From contig DASXZY010000079.1 of NCBI GenBank assembly GCA_036501625.1, positions 186,001 to 250,000 of the forward strand: DNA of 64,000 nt. The letters are read 5' to 3'. Source of the stretch: Palsa-1400 sp036501625. Its GTDB lineage: Bacteria; Verrucomicrobiota; Verrucomicrobiia; Limisphaerales; Palsa-1400. This document shows, in pieces, positions 1 to 8,324 of the stretch; positions within the stretch are counted from its first letter, which is position 1; each line of letters starts with the position of its first letter. Made by a program: the position numbers and the translations under genes. The notes under the pieces were generated by a model, which was not told the origin of the DNA, did not search any database, and saw nothing but the letters and a program-made list of their open reading frames with translations.

Positions 1-875
1 AGGCCCGGCGCCATGCAGATCGCCATGTCAATATCGAGCGTGACTTCGACCTGGTTCTGGCCGGGAGCCCCGGAAAACCCGTCAAGCAAAACATTCGTCA
101 GGGCCACGGGGGACAGCTTGGCCAGGTTTTCATACTCAGCAATGTCCGAAGAATAATAGCCATCCAACTCGAACAGGCCCACCGATTGGCCCGTTCCCGT
201 GAGCGTGACGCCCAGCGCGTAGGCATTCCGGAAATCGCGGCCCAGAAAAAGCGCCTCCGGCCCCGAGCCGGATACGTAGGCGGTGGCATTGGTGGCATCA
301 AAGGCCGCCTTGAGGTCCATCGGCCGCGGCAAAATGAAATTGTCCAGCCCCACGACCGCTGCCAGCGGGACGGAAAGATCAAGGGACGGGTCCGTGTCCG
401 GCGCGTAAAACGTGCGCTTCTCGGTTGGATGCTGATAGACGCCCATCCGCACGTGGAACGCCTTTTCAATATCGGGAATCGTTCCGCTGACATCCAGCAA
501 GGCGCGGCTGGCATGAGCGCCGGTCACGGACAATCCGTGAGAAACGGCGAAACGAATGGTGTCCAGGTAATCCTGCTCGCTGGGGGCGAAGCGCTCGGCG
601 AACTGGGCGGGTGTCAAGTATTTATGATAGCTGAGGCTGGCCGGGTCGTAGAGATCGCGCAGCAAGCCCGCCAGCGCCCCCTGATTGCGCAAGGGCAGCC
701 CCAGCGCCAGGCTGAGATGATTTGAAGGAGCCAGGCGCGCCAGGGATTTCCATTGGCCCGCGGCCCAAGGTTTTTCGAGGTGAACCGTCTGCGGTTTGCT
801 TTGAGCCAGGGCCGAAGCGGCTAGGATAAGCCACAATGATAGGATTGATTTCCACTTCGCGAATTGAACACTCAC
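1..875 (-). CDS. Sedolisin (peptidase S53, pro-kumamolisin type), 3' end outside window
   Basis: This frame stays open from a GTG at 875 to the left edge and gives 291 residues without a stop. Residues 1-24 form a signal peptide ending ALA. Residues 30-190 match the pro-kumamolisin activation domain (LxPSNHLSLALGLPLRN, then a YHKYLTPAQFAERFAPS segment). The catalytic domain begins near residue 235 with GQSVGLFELDGYY. Glu277 and Asp281 in VEVTLDID have the E-x3-D spacing of the sedolisin Glu/Asp pair. The GTSxS serine motif would lie beyond the window. Sedolisins are secreted acid serine-carboxyl endopeptidases activated by propeptide removal. The start is inferred; I see no strong ribosome binding site. 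It is divergent from the rhamnosidase. Confidence 0.85.
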   Translation of the reverse strand, partial: MSVQFAKWKSILSLWLILAASALAQSKPQTVHLEKPWAAGQWKSLARLAPSNHLSLALGLPLRNQGALAGLLRDLYDPASLSYHKYLTPAQFAERFAPSEQDYLDTIRFAVSHGLSVTGAHASRALLDVSGTIPDIEKAFHVRMGVYQHPTEKRTFYAPDTDPSLDLSVPLAAVVGLDNFILPRPMDLKAAFDATNATAYVSGSGPEALFLGRDFRNAYALGVTLTGTGQSVGLFELDGYYSSDIAEYENLAKLSPVALTNVLLDGFSGAPGQNQVEVTLDIDMAICMAPG

Positions 876-978
876 TTGATTGGCTGGACTATCGCCGATT
901 TTCTCGCAACCGGCAAGGGCAATGTGCCGATTTTGCCTTTTCGGCACGCGTGCGTCACTTTACGATGGCCGCAGGACC

Positions 979-3783
979 ATGATTCTTCGATTTGCATTCC
1001 TTTTGGCATCGGCCGGGCTGTGTTGCGGCGCTAACCTGGCGGCGGATGGCTTGAAATGCGAATACCGCCATAATCCCCTTGGCATTGATACGGCCGAACC
1101 GCGTTTGAGCTGGATTGTGGAATCCAACACGCGCGGCGAACGCCAGGCAGCGTTTCAAATCCTGGCCGCTTCAAGTCCCGGCGCGCTCGCGAAAGTTCGG
1201 GGCGACTTGTGGGACAGCGGCAAGGTCGCGTCAGGCGAGAACCTGGGCATCGCATTCGCGGGCAAAACTCTGGCCAGCGCGGAGCGGGTCTGGTGGAAAG
1301 TGCGCGTCTGGGACGGGGCAGGGGAGGCTTCCGCCTTTAGCGAGCCGGCGTGGTTTGAGACTGGCTTGCTCTCGCCCGCCGATTGGCAGGCGCGCTGGAT
1401 TCAGCGCAAGTCCGCCGGGCCAACGCCCGAAGCGCGCGCCTTTGACGATCATCCGGCGCCGCTCCTGCGCAAGGAATTCGTGCTGTCGAAAAAAATTGCC
1501 TCCGCCCGCGCCTATGCCAGCGGCCTTGGCTGCTGCGAGCTTTATCTTAACGGCCATCGCGTGGGCGATCAGGTTCTCGATCCCGGCTGGACCAGTTATG
1601 GCAAACGCGTGCTGTACTCCGTTTATGACGTGACCGGCCTTGTCAAGAATGGAAGGAATGCCGCCGGCATCATGCTGGGCAACGGCTGGTTTAATCCGCT
1701 TCCGCTCGCGTTTTGGGGGCATCTGCAAATTGGCCAATCGCTTACCACGGGCGAGCCGCGCGCCATTGTGCAATTGGTCGTTCGATTCACCGATGGCACG
1801 GCGCAAACCATCTCCACCGACGAGTCCTGGCGCGCCGGCGACGGGCCGATTTTGCGCAACAACGTCTATCTGGGCGAATTTTACGACGCCCGCCGCGAAC
1901 AGCCGGGCTGGGACACCGCCGGATTCGACGATTCCCATTGGGAACCCGCCGCACTCGCCAGAGGGCCGGAGCTTGGCCCTTTGCACGCGCAGGACGCGCC
2001 GCCCATCCGCGCCACCCGCACCCTTAAAGCTGTCAAATTAACGGAGCCAAAGCCCGGCGTTTTTATTTTTGACTTCGGGCGGAATTTCGCGGGCTGGGCG
2101 CGTTTGCGAGTGCGCGGCCCGGCGGGCGCGCGGGTCCGCCTGCGCTCCGGCGAGCTTCTTTACCCGGACGGTTCGCTCAACGGGATGACCTCCGTGGCCG
2201 GGCAAATCAAAGGCGGCGGCCCGCATTACGAATATGGCGGCGAAGGCCCGCCGAAGACGGCTTTTCAATTGGACCAATACATCCTGAAAGGGCAGGGGAC
2301 CGAGACTTTCACGCCGCGTTTCACCTTCCACGGTTTTCGTTATGTGGAAGTAACCGGATACCCGGGCCGCCCCGAGTTGGACGCGTTGGAAGGGCTGGCT
2401 CTCAACGCGGACGTGGCCTCGGCCGGATCGTTTGAGTGTTCTGACGATTTGTTCAATCGCATTCAGGACATGGTGCGCTGGACGGAGCTGGCCAATCTTT
2501 TCAGCGTCCAATCCGACTGCCCGCATCGCGAAAAATTCGGCTACGGCGGCGACCTCGTCGCGTCCAGCGAAATGGCGATGTTGAATTTCGACATGGATCG
2601 TTTCTACGCCAAAGTCACGCAAGACTTCGCGGACGCCGCGCGTCCCAATGGCGGCTTCACCGAGACGGCGCCGTTCGCGGGCATTGCCGATCAGGGCCTG
2701 GGCGGCAAAGAGCCGCCCGTCGATCTTGGCGGAGGCGCGGGGCCGGTGGATTGGGGCCTGGCGCAACCGCTGCTGGTGTGGCAGTTGCGTCAATACTATG
2801 GCGATCAGCGCCCGCTCCAGGAGCAATACGAAAGCTCCAAGCGATGGATTCAACTCTTGGAATCCAAGGCCGCGGATAATCTTTTGGACAACGGCATCAG
2901 CGACCACGAGGGCCTCGCTCCCAAGCCCCGCGCGCTGACGGGCACGGCCGCTTATTATTTGAACGTCAAGCTCTTCGCCCAAATCGCGCGGGCTTCGGGC
3001 CATGATTCCGACGCGGATGCGGCCGCGCTTCAGGCGGAGCGCATCAAAGCCGCGTTCAACCGAAAATTCCTGGAACCAGGCACGGGACGCTACGATATTG
3101 CCTCGCAAGCCTGCGAAGCGGCCGCGCTTTACATGGGCCTGGCCCCGGCGGAAGAGGAGCCGCGCGCCCTCGATATTCTTGTCAAAGACATCATGGAAAC
3201 CCATCAAGGCCACCTGACCACGGGCATCTTCGGCGCCAAATACATGCTCAACGCGCTGGGCGAATTCGGACGGCCGGATGTCGCGTGGCAAATCGTCCAT
3301 CAGCGAACATTTCCCGGCTGGGGCTACATGCTTGACAATGGCGCCACGACGCTGTGGGAACACTGGGCCTTCAGCGACAATACCTACTCGCACGACCATC
3401 CCATGTTCGGTTCCGTCAGCGAATGGTTTTACAAAACGCTGGCCGGCATTGAACCCGCGCCGGAGGCGGTCGGTTTTGATCGGCTCATCATCCGTCCGCA
3501 GCCGGTGGGAGATTTGCGATGGGTCAAAGCCAGTTACGATTCCGTGCGCGGCAGGATCGTGAGCGAGTGGAGCAGGGAAGGGGGCCAATTCAAGCTGACC
3601 GTGCGGATTCCGGTTGGCTGCGCGGCCACAGTGTATCTTCCGGCACGAGACGCGGAGGGTATCGAAGAAGGCGGGGAGAAAATTGGCCGCGCGCCGGGCG
3701 TTCGCCTGCTGCGCATGGAGAAAGGCCGGGCAGTCCTGAGCGCCGCCTCCGGTGAATATCATTTTACATCCCATCTGCCGTGA
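979..3783 (+). CDS. Alpha-L-rhamnosidase, glycoside hydrolase family 78
   Basis: 934 residues. ATG at 979 is preferred because it gives a signal peptide (MILRFAFLLASAGLCCG) and follows AGGA; the frame is open upstream to 880. The order is a beta-sandwich N-terminus, a Bac_rhamnosid_N-like region (about 190-340), a central beta domain and an (alpha/alpha)6 catalytic barrel. The motif DCPHREKFGYGGD gives Asp513, Glu518 and Asp525 with the spacing of the known GH78 acidic residues, and TTLWEHW provides the downstream Glu794. The family removes terminal alpha-L-rhamnose from pectin side chains, gums and glycosides by inversion. Export suggests periplasmic or outer-surface action. It fits the arabinofuranosidases at 17-21 kb as part of plant-polysaccharide use. 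Substrate is not determined by sequence. Confidence 0.93.
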   Translation: MILRFAFLLASAGLCCGANLAADGLKCEYRHNPLGIDTAEPRLSWIVESNTRGERQAAFQILAASSPGALAKVRGDLWDSGKVASGENLGIAFAGKTLASAERVWWKVRVWDGAGEASAFSEPAWFETGLLSPADWQARWIQRKSAGPTPEARAFDDHPAPLLRKEFVLSKKIASARAYASGLGCCELYLNGHRVGDQVLDPGWTSYGKRVLYSVYDVTGLVKNGRNAAGIMLGNGWFNPLPLAFWGHLQIGQSLTTGEPRAIVQLVVRFTDGTAQTISTDESWRAGDGPILRNNVYLGEFYDARREQPGWDTAGFDDSHWEPAALARGPELGPLHAQDAPPIRATRTLKAVKLTEPKPGVFIFDFGRNFAGWARLRVRGPAGARVRLRSGELLYPDGSLNGMTSVAGQIKGGGPHYEYGGEGPPKTAFQLDQYILKGQGTETFTPRFTFHGFRYVEVTGYPGRPELDALEGLALNADVASAGSFECSDDLFNRIQDMVRWTELANLFSVQSDCPHREKFGYGGDLVASSEMAMLNFDMDRFYAKVTQDFADAARPNGGFTETAPFAGIADQGLGGKEPPVDLGGGAGPVDWGLAQPLLVWQLRQYYGDQRPLQEQYESSKRWIQLLESKAADNLLDNGISDHEGLAPKPRALTGTAAYYLNVKLFAQIARASGHDSDADAAALQAERIKAAFNRKFLEPGTGRYDIASQACEAAALYMGLAPAEEEPRALDILVKDIMETHQGHLTTGIFGAKYMLNALGEFGRPDVAWQIVHQRTFPGWGYMLDNGATTLWEHWAFSDNTYSHDHPMFGSVSEWFYKTLAGIEPAPEAVGFDRLIIRPQPVGDLRWVKASYDSVRGRIVSEWSREGGQFKLTVRIPVGCAATVYLPARDAEGIEEGGEKIGRAPGVRLLRMEKGRAVLSAASGEYHFTSHLP

Positions 3784-3784
3784 T

Positions 3785-3949
3785 ATGCGGCAATGGAAAT
3801 TGGCATTGATTATTGTCTTAGTGGTCGCGGCGGGCGAATCGGCCTGGAAACTTGAGATTGAATTCTCGCCCGAGTTCGAGAAACTGCCCGCGGCGCGGGG
3901 AAATCGAAAAACAGGTTCGAGGAATTTCTTGCCGCCCCGCGGAGGTTGA
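3785..3949 (+). CDS. Possible small exported or anchored peptide
   Basis: 54 codons starting one base after the rhamnosidase stop. The N-terminus (MRQWKLALIIVLVVAAGES) has the charge and hydrophobicity of a signal peptide or membrane anchor, followed by a short charged tail. I do not recognise a family. It could be chance coding in the gap between convergent genes, since it ends 8 bases before the stop of the facing TPR gene. Confidence 0.2.
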   Translation: MRQWKLALIIVLVVAAGESAWKLEIEFSPEFEKLPAARGNRKTGSRNFLPPRGG

Positions 3950-3956
3950 AATAATT

Positions 3957-5276
3957 TCAAAAACGGCCTTCGTGGCGGGCTTCCGCGGCGTGGCGCATTT
4001 TTGCTTCGATGTTCATGACGTTGAGGCGCCGTTGCGCGGCCAGGGCCTGGGGAGACTGCGGATATTGCCGCACCAGGCGCTCCATGACGGCCCGCGCGGC
4101 TTCCATGTTTTGCGGAAACTTGAGATGCCACGCCGCCATCAGGCCCAGCCATTCGCCGGCCTTGGCTTGCTTGACACCTGGCATCGAGAGCAATAATTGC
4201 AATTGTTCCACGCCCATTTCAACCTGCTCCAAATTCTCCGCCCAGAGCCTCGCCAATTCTTCGCGCGTGGCGATGTCATCCGGCTGGCTGTTCAAAATCT
4301 CGACGCATTGCTGGCTGCGGTCGAAGGCTTCCTGGCGCGACATCTCAGGACCGGCCTGGGCGCCGGGCGCGGCCAATCTCCCCAGGTGAATCTTCTTGAC
4401 GTCTTGTTGCGCCTGCCATTCCTCGGGTGTAGCCGGGAGTTGGTTGATGCGCAGCCGCGCCATGTGATCGAGGTGCGATTTCGGATGTCGGCGGCAGATG
4501 CTCTCCAAAGCGGCGCGCGCGGCGTCCGGGTCCTGGGCCAGCTTGAGTTCCCAATCGGCCAGGCGATGGCAGGCGACCGCGAACTGCGAAGGACTCGTGC
4601 CGGGGTGCTCGCAGGTGTCGCGGATGACTTTTCGCGCGGCCGGCAGATCGCGGAATTGATCGGCGTAAAGGCCCGCGAGCATCATCCAGCCCTCGAAATC
4701 ATCCTCGCACGATTCCAATTCCTCGATGACGGCCTGTTCGGCCTCCTCGTATTTATCGAATTGCATGGCGGCTATGGCCCGCGAATAGATGGGGCGTAAA
4801 TTCTCTTCCGGCAGGAGTAACAGGACTTGCTGGAGAATGGGCAGAAGCCAAATCGTCCCAGCGAATCCGGCCATGCGCCAGCCGAAGGACCAAGTCATAA
4901 GTATGGCCACTGGCGCCAAGATGGCCGACCACACCAGTACGCAACGGCGCATTTGCCGGCGATCAGCCTCCTGCTCCCATATGATCGCCAGCAGCCAGCC
5001 GACGGTGAAAGCCGTCCAGTAGGTGGCGCTTACGAACAAACCGACGGTCGCGGCCCACTCCAATGAGACTCCTGGCATCACCAGAGGCGTCAGCGCGCTC
5101 CAAAAGCCGCCGTTGAACAGCATCCAGACCGCGAAGGGAGCCAGCACGCCTTTGCCCATCCACGCGATGAACCAGCGGCGCAACGGGAGATATTGCCGCC
5201 CTGGCAGCCGCCGCCCAAAATCCCACAGCACAAAACAGAAGCCGCCCAATCCCGCCAGTGTGACCGGAATATTCAT
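3957..5276 (-). CDS. Polytopic membrane protein with TPR-like C-terminal half
   Basis: 439 residues. The first 170 residues hold about five hydrophobic segments (around 3-20, 42-62, 75-100, 110-130 and 135-155). From about residue 165 the protein is soluble and alpha-helical with TPR-like repeats (for example YSRAIAAMQFDKYEEAEQAVIEEL and later CHRLADWELKLAQDPDAARAAL). TPR arrays bind proteins, so this is probably a membrane-anchored scaffold. I do not recognise a named family. The start lies 24 bases downstream of the stop of the glycosyltransferase remnant. The facing gene on the other strand is the rhamnosidase. Confidence 0.8.
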   Translation of the reverse strand: MNIPVTLAGLGGFCFVLWDFGRRLPGRQYLPLRRWFIAWMGKGVLAPFAVWMLFNGGFWSALTPLVMPGVSLEWAATVGLFVSATYWTAFTVGWLLAIIWEQEADRRQMRRCVLVWSAILAPVAILMTWSFGWRMAGFAGTIWLLPILQQVLLLLPEENLRPIYSRAIAAMQFDKYEEAEQAVIEELESCEDDFEGWMMLAGLYADQFRDLPAARKVIRDTCEHPGTSPSQFAVACHRLADWELKLAQDPDAARAALESICRRHPKSHLDHMARLRINQLPATPEEWQAQQDVKKIHLGRLAAPGAQAGPEMSRQEAFDRSQQCVEILNSQPDDIATREELARLWAENLEQVEMGVEQLQLLLSMPGVKQAKAGEWLGLMAAWHLKFPQNMEAARAVMERLVRQYPQSPQALAAQRRLNVMNIEAKMRHAAEARHEGRF

Positions 5277-5300
5277 TCAGGGAAACTAGCGGTCATCGCT

Positions 5301-5492
5301 TTAGGCGCCGTTGAGCATCAGGCGGCGGTGAACGTCCTCATCCCGCTGCTCGGAGCGCAAGCCGTGATTGGATGTCAATATGAAAATTGTGCGGCCGCGC
5401 AACCGGAGCGATTCAGTGACATTTTGACAATGATTGTCAAAAGCGCCGGCGGTATGCGGCGGATACAAATTCGTCAGAACAAGAATCTTCAT
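5301..5492 (-). pseudogene. N-terminal remnant of a GT4-type glycosyltransferase
   Basis: A 63-residue open frame begins MKILVLTNLYPPHTAGAFD and continues with a TSNHGLRSEQRDEDVHRRL segment. That is the characteristic first about 60 residues of family-4 glycosyltransferases (first Rossmann strand, then the loop that faces the acceptor). A normal member has 350-420 residues, but a stop follows LNGA and the next gene begins 24 bases on. I see no continuation in other frames. I read it as a truncated gene; a short independent protein is less likely. Confidence 0.55.
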
Positions 5493-5537
5493 GCGCGCTG
5501 GCCGGCAGCATAGCGGATTGCCGGCATTTAGCCAGCC

Positions 5538-6854
5538 TCAAGGCTTGACCGCCCGGTAGAATCGCTGCGCCTCGCTGGTGTCGGGATCGTTGAAAATCCA
5601 CGTTCCATTTGTATCAATGTTTGTCACGAGCGGAGTCCAATGAATCAGGTCGGGGGAAGTTTCCAACGCATAAGTTTGGCCGGCGACTCCCTGCAAAGTT
5701 CCCGTGAAACCATTGGCAATCGAAAAGGCGGGCGTGTTCAAAGCCAGTTCGCCGGCGTTGGTCATCACGGTCACAGTGCCGTCCAAATTGGCGCAGATTA
5801 AATCGATATTACCGTCGTGATTGATGTCGGCCGCGGCCAGGGAAAAAGGGCCATCCGGGTCCTGCACCAGCGCGGCCAGGACGAACCCGCCCGAACCGTT
5901 GTTGGTGAGGACGCTCAGCGTATTGTCCCCGCTGTTGGCGGAAATCAAGTCGAGCAAGCCATCGCCGTTGACGTCGGCCGCGATGACCGATTGCGGCGCG
6001 CTGCCGACTTGCAGGACGGCGTAGTTTCCAAATTGGCCCGCGCCCTGATTGGTCAGCACAATGAGACGGTCAGAGGAGGAATCGGCCATGACCAAGTCGG
6101 GCAAACCGTCGCCGTTCAAATCAACAGAGGCGGCGGAAGCCGGATTGCCTCCGACAAGCGGGGCCGAAGCGGCAGCGAACCGTCCCAGGGTGTTGTTGGT
6201 GAACACCGAAGCCGAGCCGCCATAGTAATTCGCCGTGACAAAATCCTGTTTGCCGTCGCCGTTTACATCCGCCGCCAGAACGAACAAAGGCGTCCCGCTG
6301 GTGTTGTTGGTGGAACTGCCGGCAAAGAGACCCTTGCTCGTGTTGGTCAAAACCATGAGCGTTCCATCGATCGAATTGACGCAAGCCAAATCCGGCCGGC
6401 CATCGTGATTCAAATTCGCCACCGCAAGCCACGTGGGCGCGCTGCCCACGGTGTTGGTGGTTAGGCTTTTGAAATGACCGTGGCCTTGGTTGAGCAGCAC
6501 GGTCATGGTGTCATCGAATTCATTGACGCAGACCAAATCGATGAAGCCATCCTGGGTGAGGTCGGACGCTATGACACAAGCCGGCCCATTGCCGACGGTT
6601 ATGTTGGTGTTAAAGACGAACTGGCCGTGCCCCGTGTTGGTCAGAACTGTCAGCGTGTTGCCGCCGATGTTGGCGGTAATCAAATCCGGGGAGCCATCCT
6701 TGTTGACATCGGCCAGGACAACGCAATTGACCTCTGCGCCAATTTGAATGGGCGGCTGGCTTTGAGCGAAGGCCAGGGATTGTGACACAGCCTCGGCGGA
6801 GCCGGCCAGAACCAGCAGGGCCAGGAGAAATGGAACCGCGCGCGCGAATCTCAT
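5538..6854 (-). CDS. Secreted VCBS/FG-GAP repeat protein
   Basis: 438 residues with a signal peptide (MRFARAVPFLLALLVLAGSAEA). Residues 40-365 contain about seven repeats of roughly 45 residues, each with the calcium-loop pattern DVNKDGSPDLI / DLNGDGLPDLV followed by TVLTN-type strands; this predicts an FG-GAP/VCBS beta-propeller. The last about 70 residues form a separate module (YALETSPDLIHWTPL, ending RFYRAVKP) that recurs in other secreted proteins here. Such proteins usually act in adhesion or surface binding; the ligand is unknown. Its ATG is one base from the stop of the MFS gene upstream, so the two are probably co-transcribed. Confidence 0.85.
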   Translation of the reverse strand: MRFARAVPFLLALLVLAGSAEAVSQSLAFAQSQPPIQIGAEVNCVVLADVNKDGSPDLITANIGGNTLTVLTNTGHGQFVFNTNITVGNGPACVIASDLTQDGFIDLVCVNEFDDTMTVLLNQGHGHFKSLTTNTVGSAPTWLAVANLNHDGRPDLACVNSIDGTLMVLTNTSKGLFAGSSTNNTSGTPLFVLAADVNGDGKQDFVTANYYGGSASVFTNNTLGRFAAASAPLVGGNPASAASVDLNGDGLPDLVMADSSSDRLIVLTNQGAGQFGNYAVLQVGSAPQSVIAADVNGDGLLDLISANSGDNTLSVLTNNGSGGFVLAALVQDPDGPFSLAAADINHDGNIDLICANLDGTVTVMTNAGELALNTPAFSIANGFTGTLQGVAGQTYALETSPDLIHWTPLVTNIDTNGTWIFNDPDTSEAQRFYRAVKP

Positions 6855-6855
6855 C

Positions 6856-8250
6856 TCAGCCTTCGGGCAGCGGCTGGCCTTTGGTTTCCGGCAAAAACGG
6901 CAGGGCCAGAAGAGCCAGCAAATAGATGAGGCTGACCCAGCAGCACGCGCTGCGGAAGGCCAGCATTTTCGCCTCCCGCGTCACCGCGCCCTGGGAAAGA
7001 TGAAGTTGCAGCACTCCCAGCGTAAATGGCCCGCTCGCCGCCACGAAACGCCCGACGTTGTAACAGAAACCGACGCCCGTGCTCCGCAGCCGCAACGGAA
7101 ATAATTCCGGCAGATAAATGGCAAACCCCGCGAATAGGGCCAATTGGAAAAATCCCATGCACGGAATGAAAACAAAGATTTGCCACGGCTCCGTCAAGTA
7201 TCGAAACACCACGACCGTGCTAATATAAGCGCAGACGGCCGACAGCGCGAAAATCTTTTTCCTCCCAAACCGATGCGCCAGCGCCGTAAAAGCGAGCATC
7301 CCCAAAAAGGCGCCAAAATTCTGCACGATGCTGGTCACGCCGACCCACATCTGCTGGCGGCCCGGTATCTCGGCGGCCGCAACGTGCTGGGCATTCAGCG
7401 CCTTGAGAATGACGTAGTTGACCAGTTCCGGGCTGAAGAATCCGATGCCCCACAATCCCACCACACCCGCCACGCATAGCAACATTCCAAACAGAGCCGG
7501 CTTGCGCCAGCGCGCCTCGCCAAGGAGCGATTCGTAGGAACCGAATCGGGCGCCGGTAATCCTGCCTTCCTCCCGGGCTTTGACCCATTTTTCCGGCTCC
7601 TTCAATTTGAATTGAAACGCCACACAGATCAGCGGGGGAATGGCGCCGCAGAAGAACAGAAGCTTCCACGCCGGGCTGCTGTGCGGGTCCAGGGCCTGGC
7701 GATAGCCCAGAATGACCGCCGTCAATCCTGCAAAAATATTCCCGACAGCCGAGAGCGCCTGCAAAAGACCCAGCGCGTGCGGTCGCGCCAAGTCCGGCAG
7801 GGAATCCGCGCACAAGGCCACCGCCAATCCGAAAACGCCGCCCACACCCAATCCAGCCAGAAACCGATAAATGGCAAAATCAACCCGTCCCGTGGACAGC
7901 CCCGAAAGCCCCGTGCAAAGCCCGTAGAGCAAAACCGTCACCGCCAGCGCGCGGGCCCGCCCCACGCGGTCTCCCACCGCTCCGAAAATCAATCCGCCCG
8001 TGGCCCAGCCGACGACGAAGATGCTGGTCATGTAGCCGCCCCAGGCCTTGATGTCCTCGGGCGGGCTTCCCTTCGGCATGAGAGCCGTCAAGGCCGGCGT
8101 GCGGGCGATGACAAAAACCTGCTGCCCCAGGCAATCGAACAGCCAGGCCAGCGAGCCAAGAATGAAGACTTCTTTTTGGTAGCGGGTCAGCGGCCTCCAC
8201 CACGAACCGCTGGCAGGGGCCGCGGCGGCGATTGGGGAACTGGCAGCCAT
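6856..8250 (-). CDS. Major facilitator superfamily transporter
   Basis: 464 residues with about 12 hydrophobic segments. The motif-A sequence GDRVGRARAL follows TM2, and a second copy (AHRFGRKKIF) occupies the equivalent loop of the second half. A central cytoplasmic loop (about 205-245) separates the halves. This is the sugar/organic-acid type of MFS proton-coupled or facilitated carrier, but the substrate cannot be read from sequence. It lies 74 bases downstream of a Tat-exported Gfo/Idh/MocA oxidoreductase on the same strand, which suggests uptake or export of a sugar-like compound made or modified in the envelope. Confidence 0.87.
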   Translation of the reverse strand: MAASSPIAAAAPASGSWWRPLTRYQKEVFILGSLAWLFDCLGQQVFVIARTPALTALMPKGSPPEDIKAWGGYMTSIFVVGWATGGLIFGAVGDRVGRARALAVTVLLYGLCTGLSGLSTGRVDFAIYRFLAGLGVGGVFGLAVALCADSLPDLARPHALGLLQALSAVGNIFAGLTAVILGYRQALDPHSSPAWKLLFFCGAIPPLICVAFQFKLKEPEKWVKAREEGRITGARFGSYESLLGEARWRKPALFGMLLCVAGVVGLWGIGFFSPELVNYVILKALNAQHVAAAEIPGRQQMWVGVTSIVQNFGAFLGMLAFTALAHRFGRKKIFALSAVCAYISTVVVFRYLTEPWQIFVFIPCMGFFQLALFAGFAIYLPELFPLRLRSTGVGFCYNVGRFVAASGPFTLGVLQLHLSQGAVTREAKMLAFRSACCWVSLIYLLALLALPFLPETKGQPLPEG

Positions 8251-8324
8251 TATCCGCGAGCCGGCTTCAGGCGCCCATCAGGCTTGTCATCCATGACGAT
8301 TGTGCTTCCTCAAATGCGTTGCCG

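Noticed and set aside
2038..4152. Long minus-strand open frame across the rhamnosidase
   Set aside because: It is antisense to a gene with intact GH78 catalytic motifs and has no recognisable domain; GC-rich codon structure keeps the opposite frame open.
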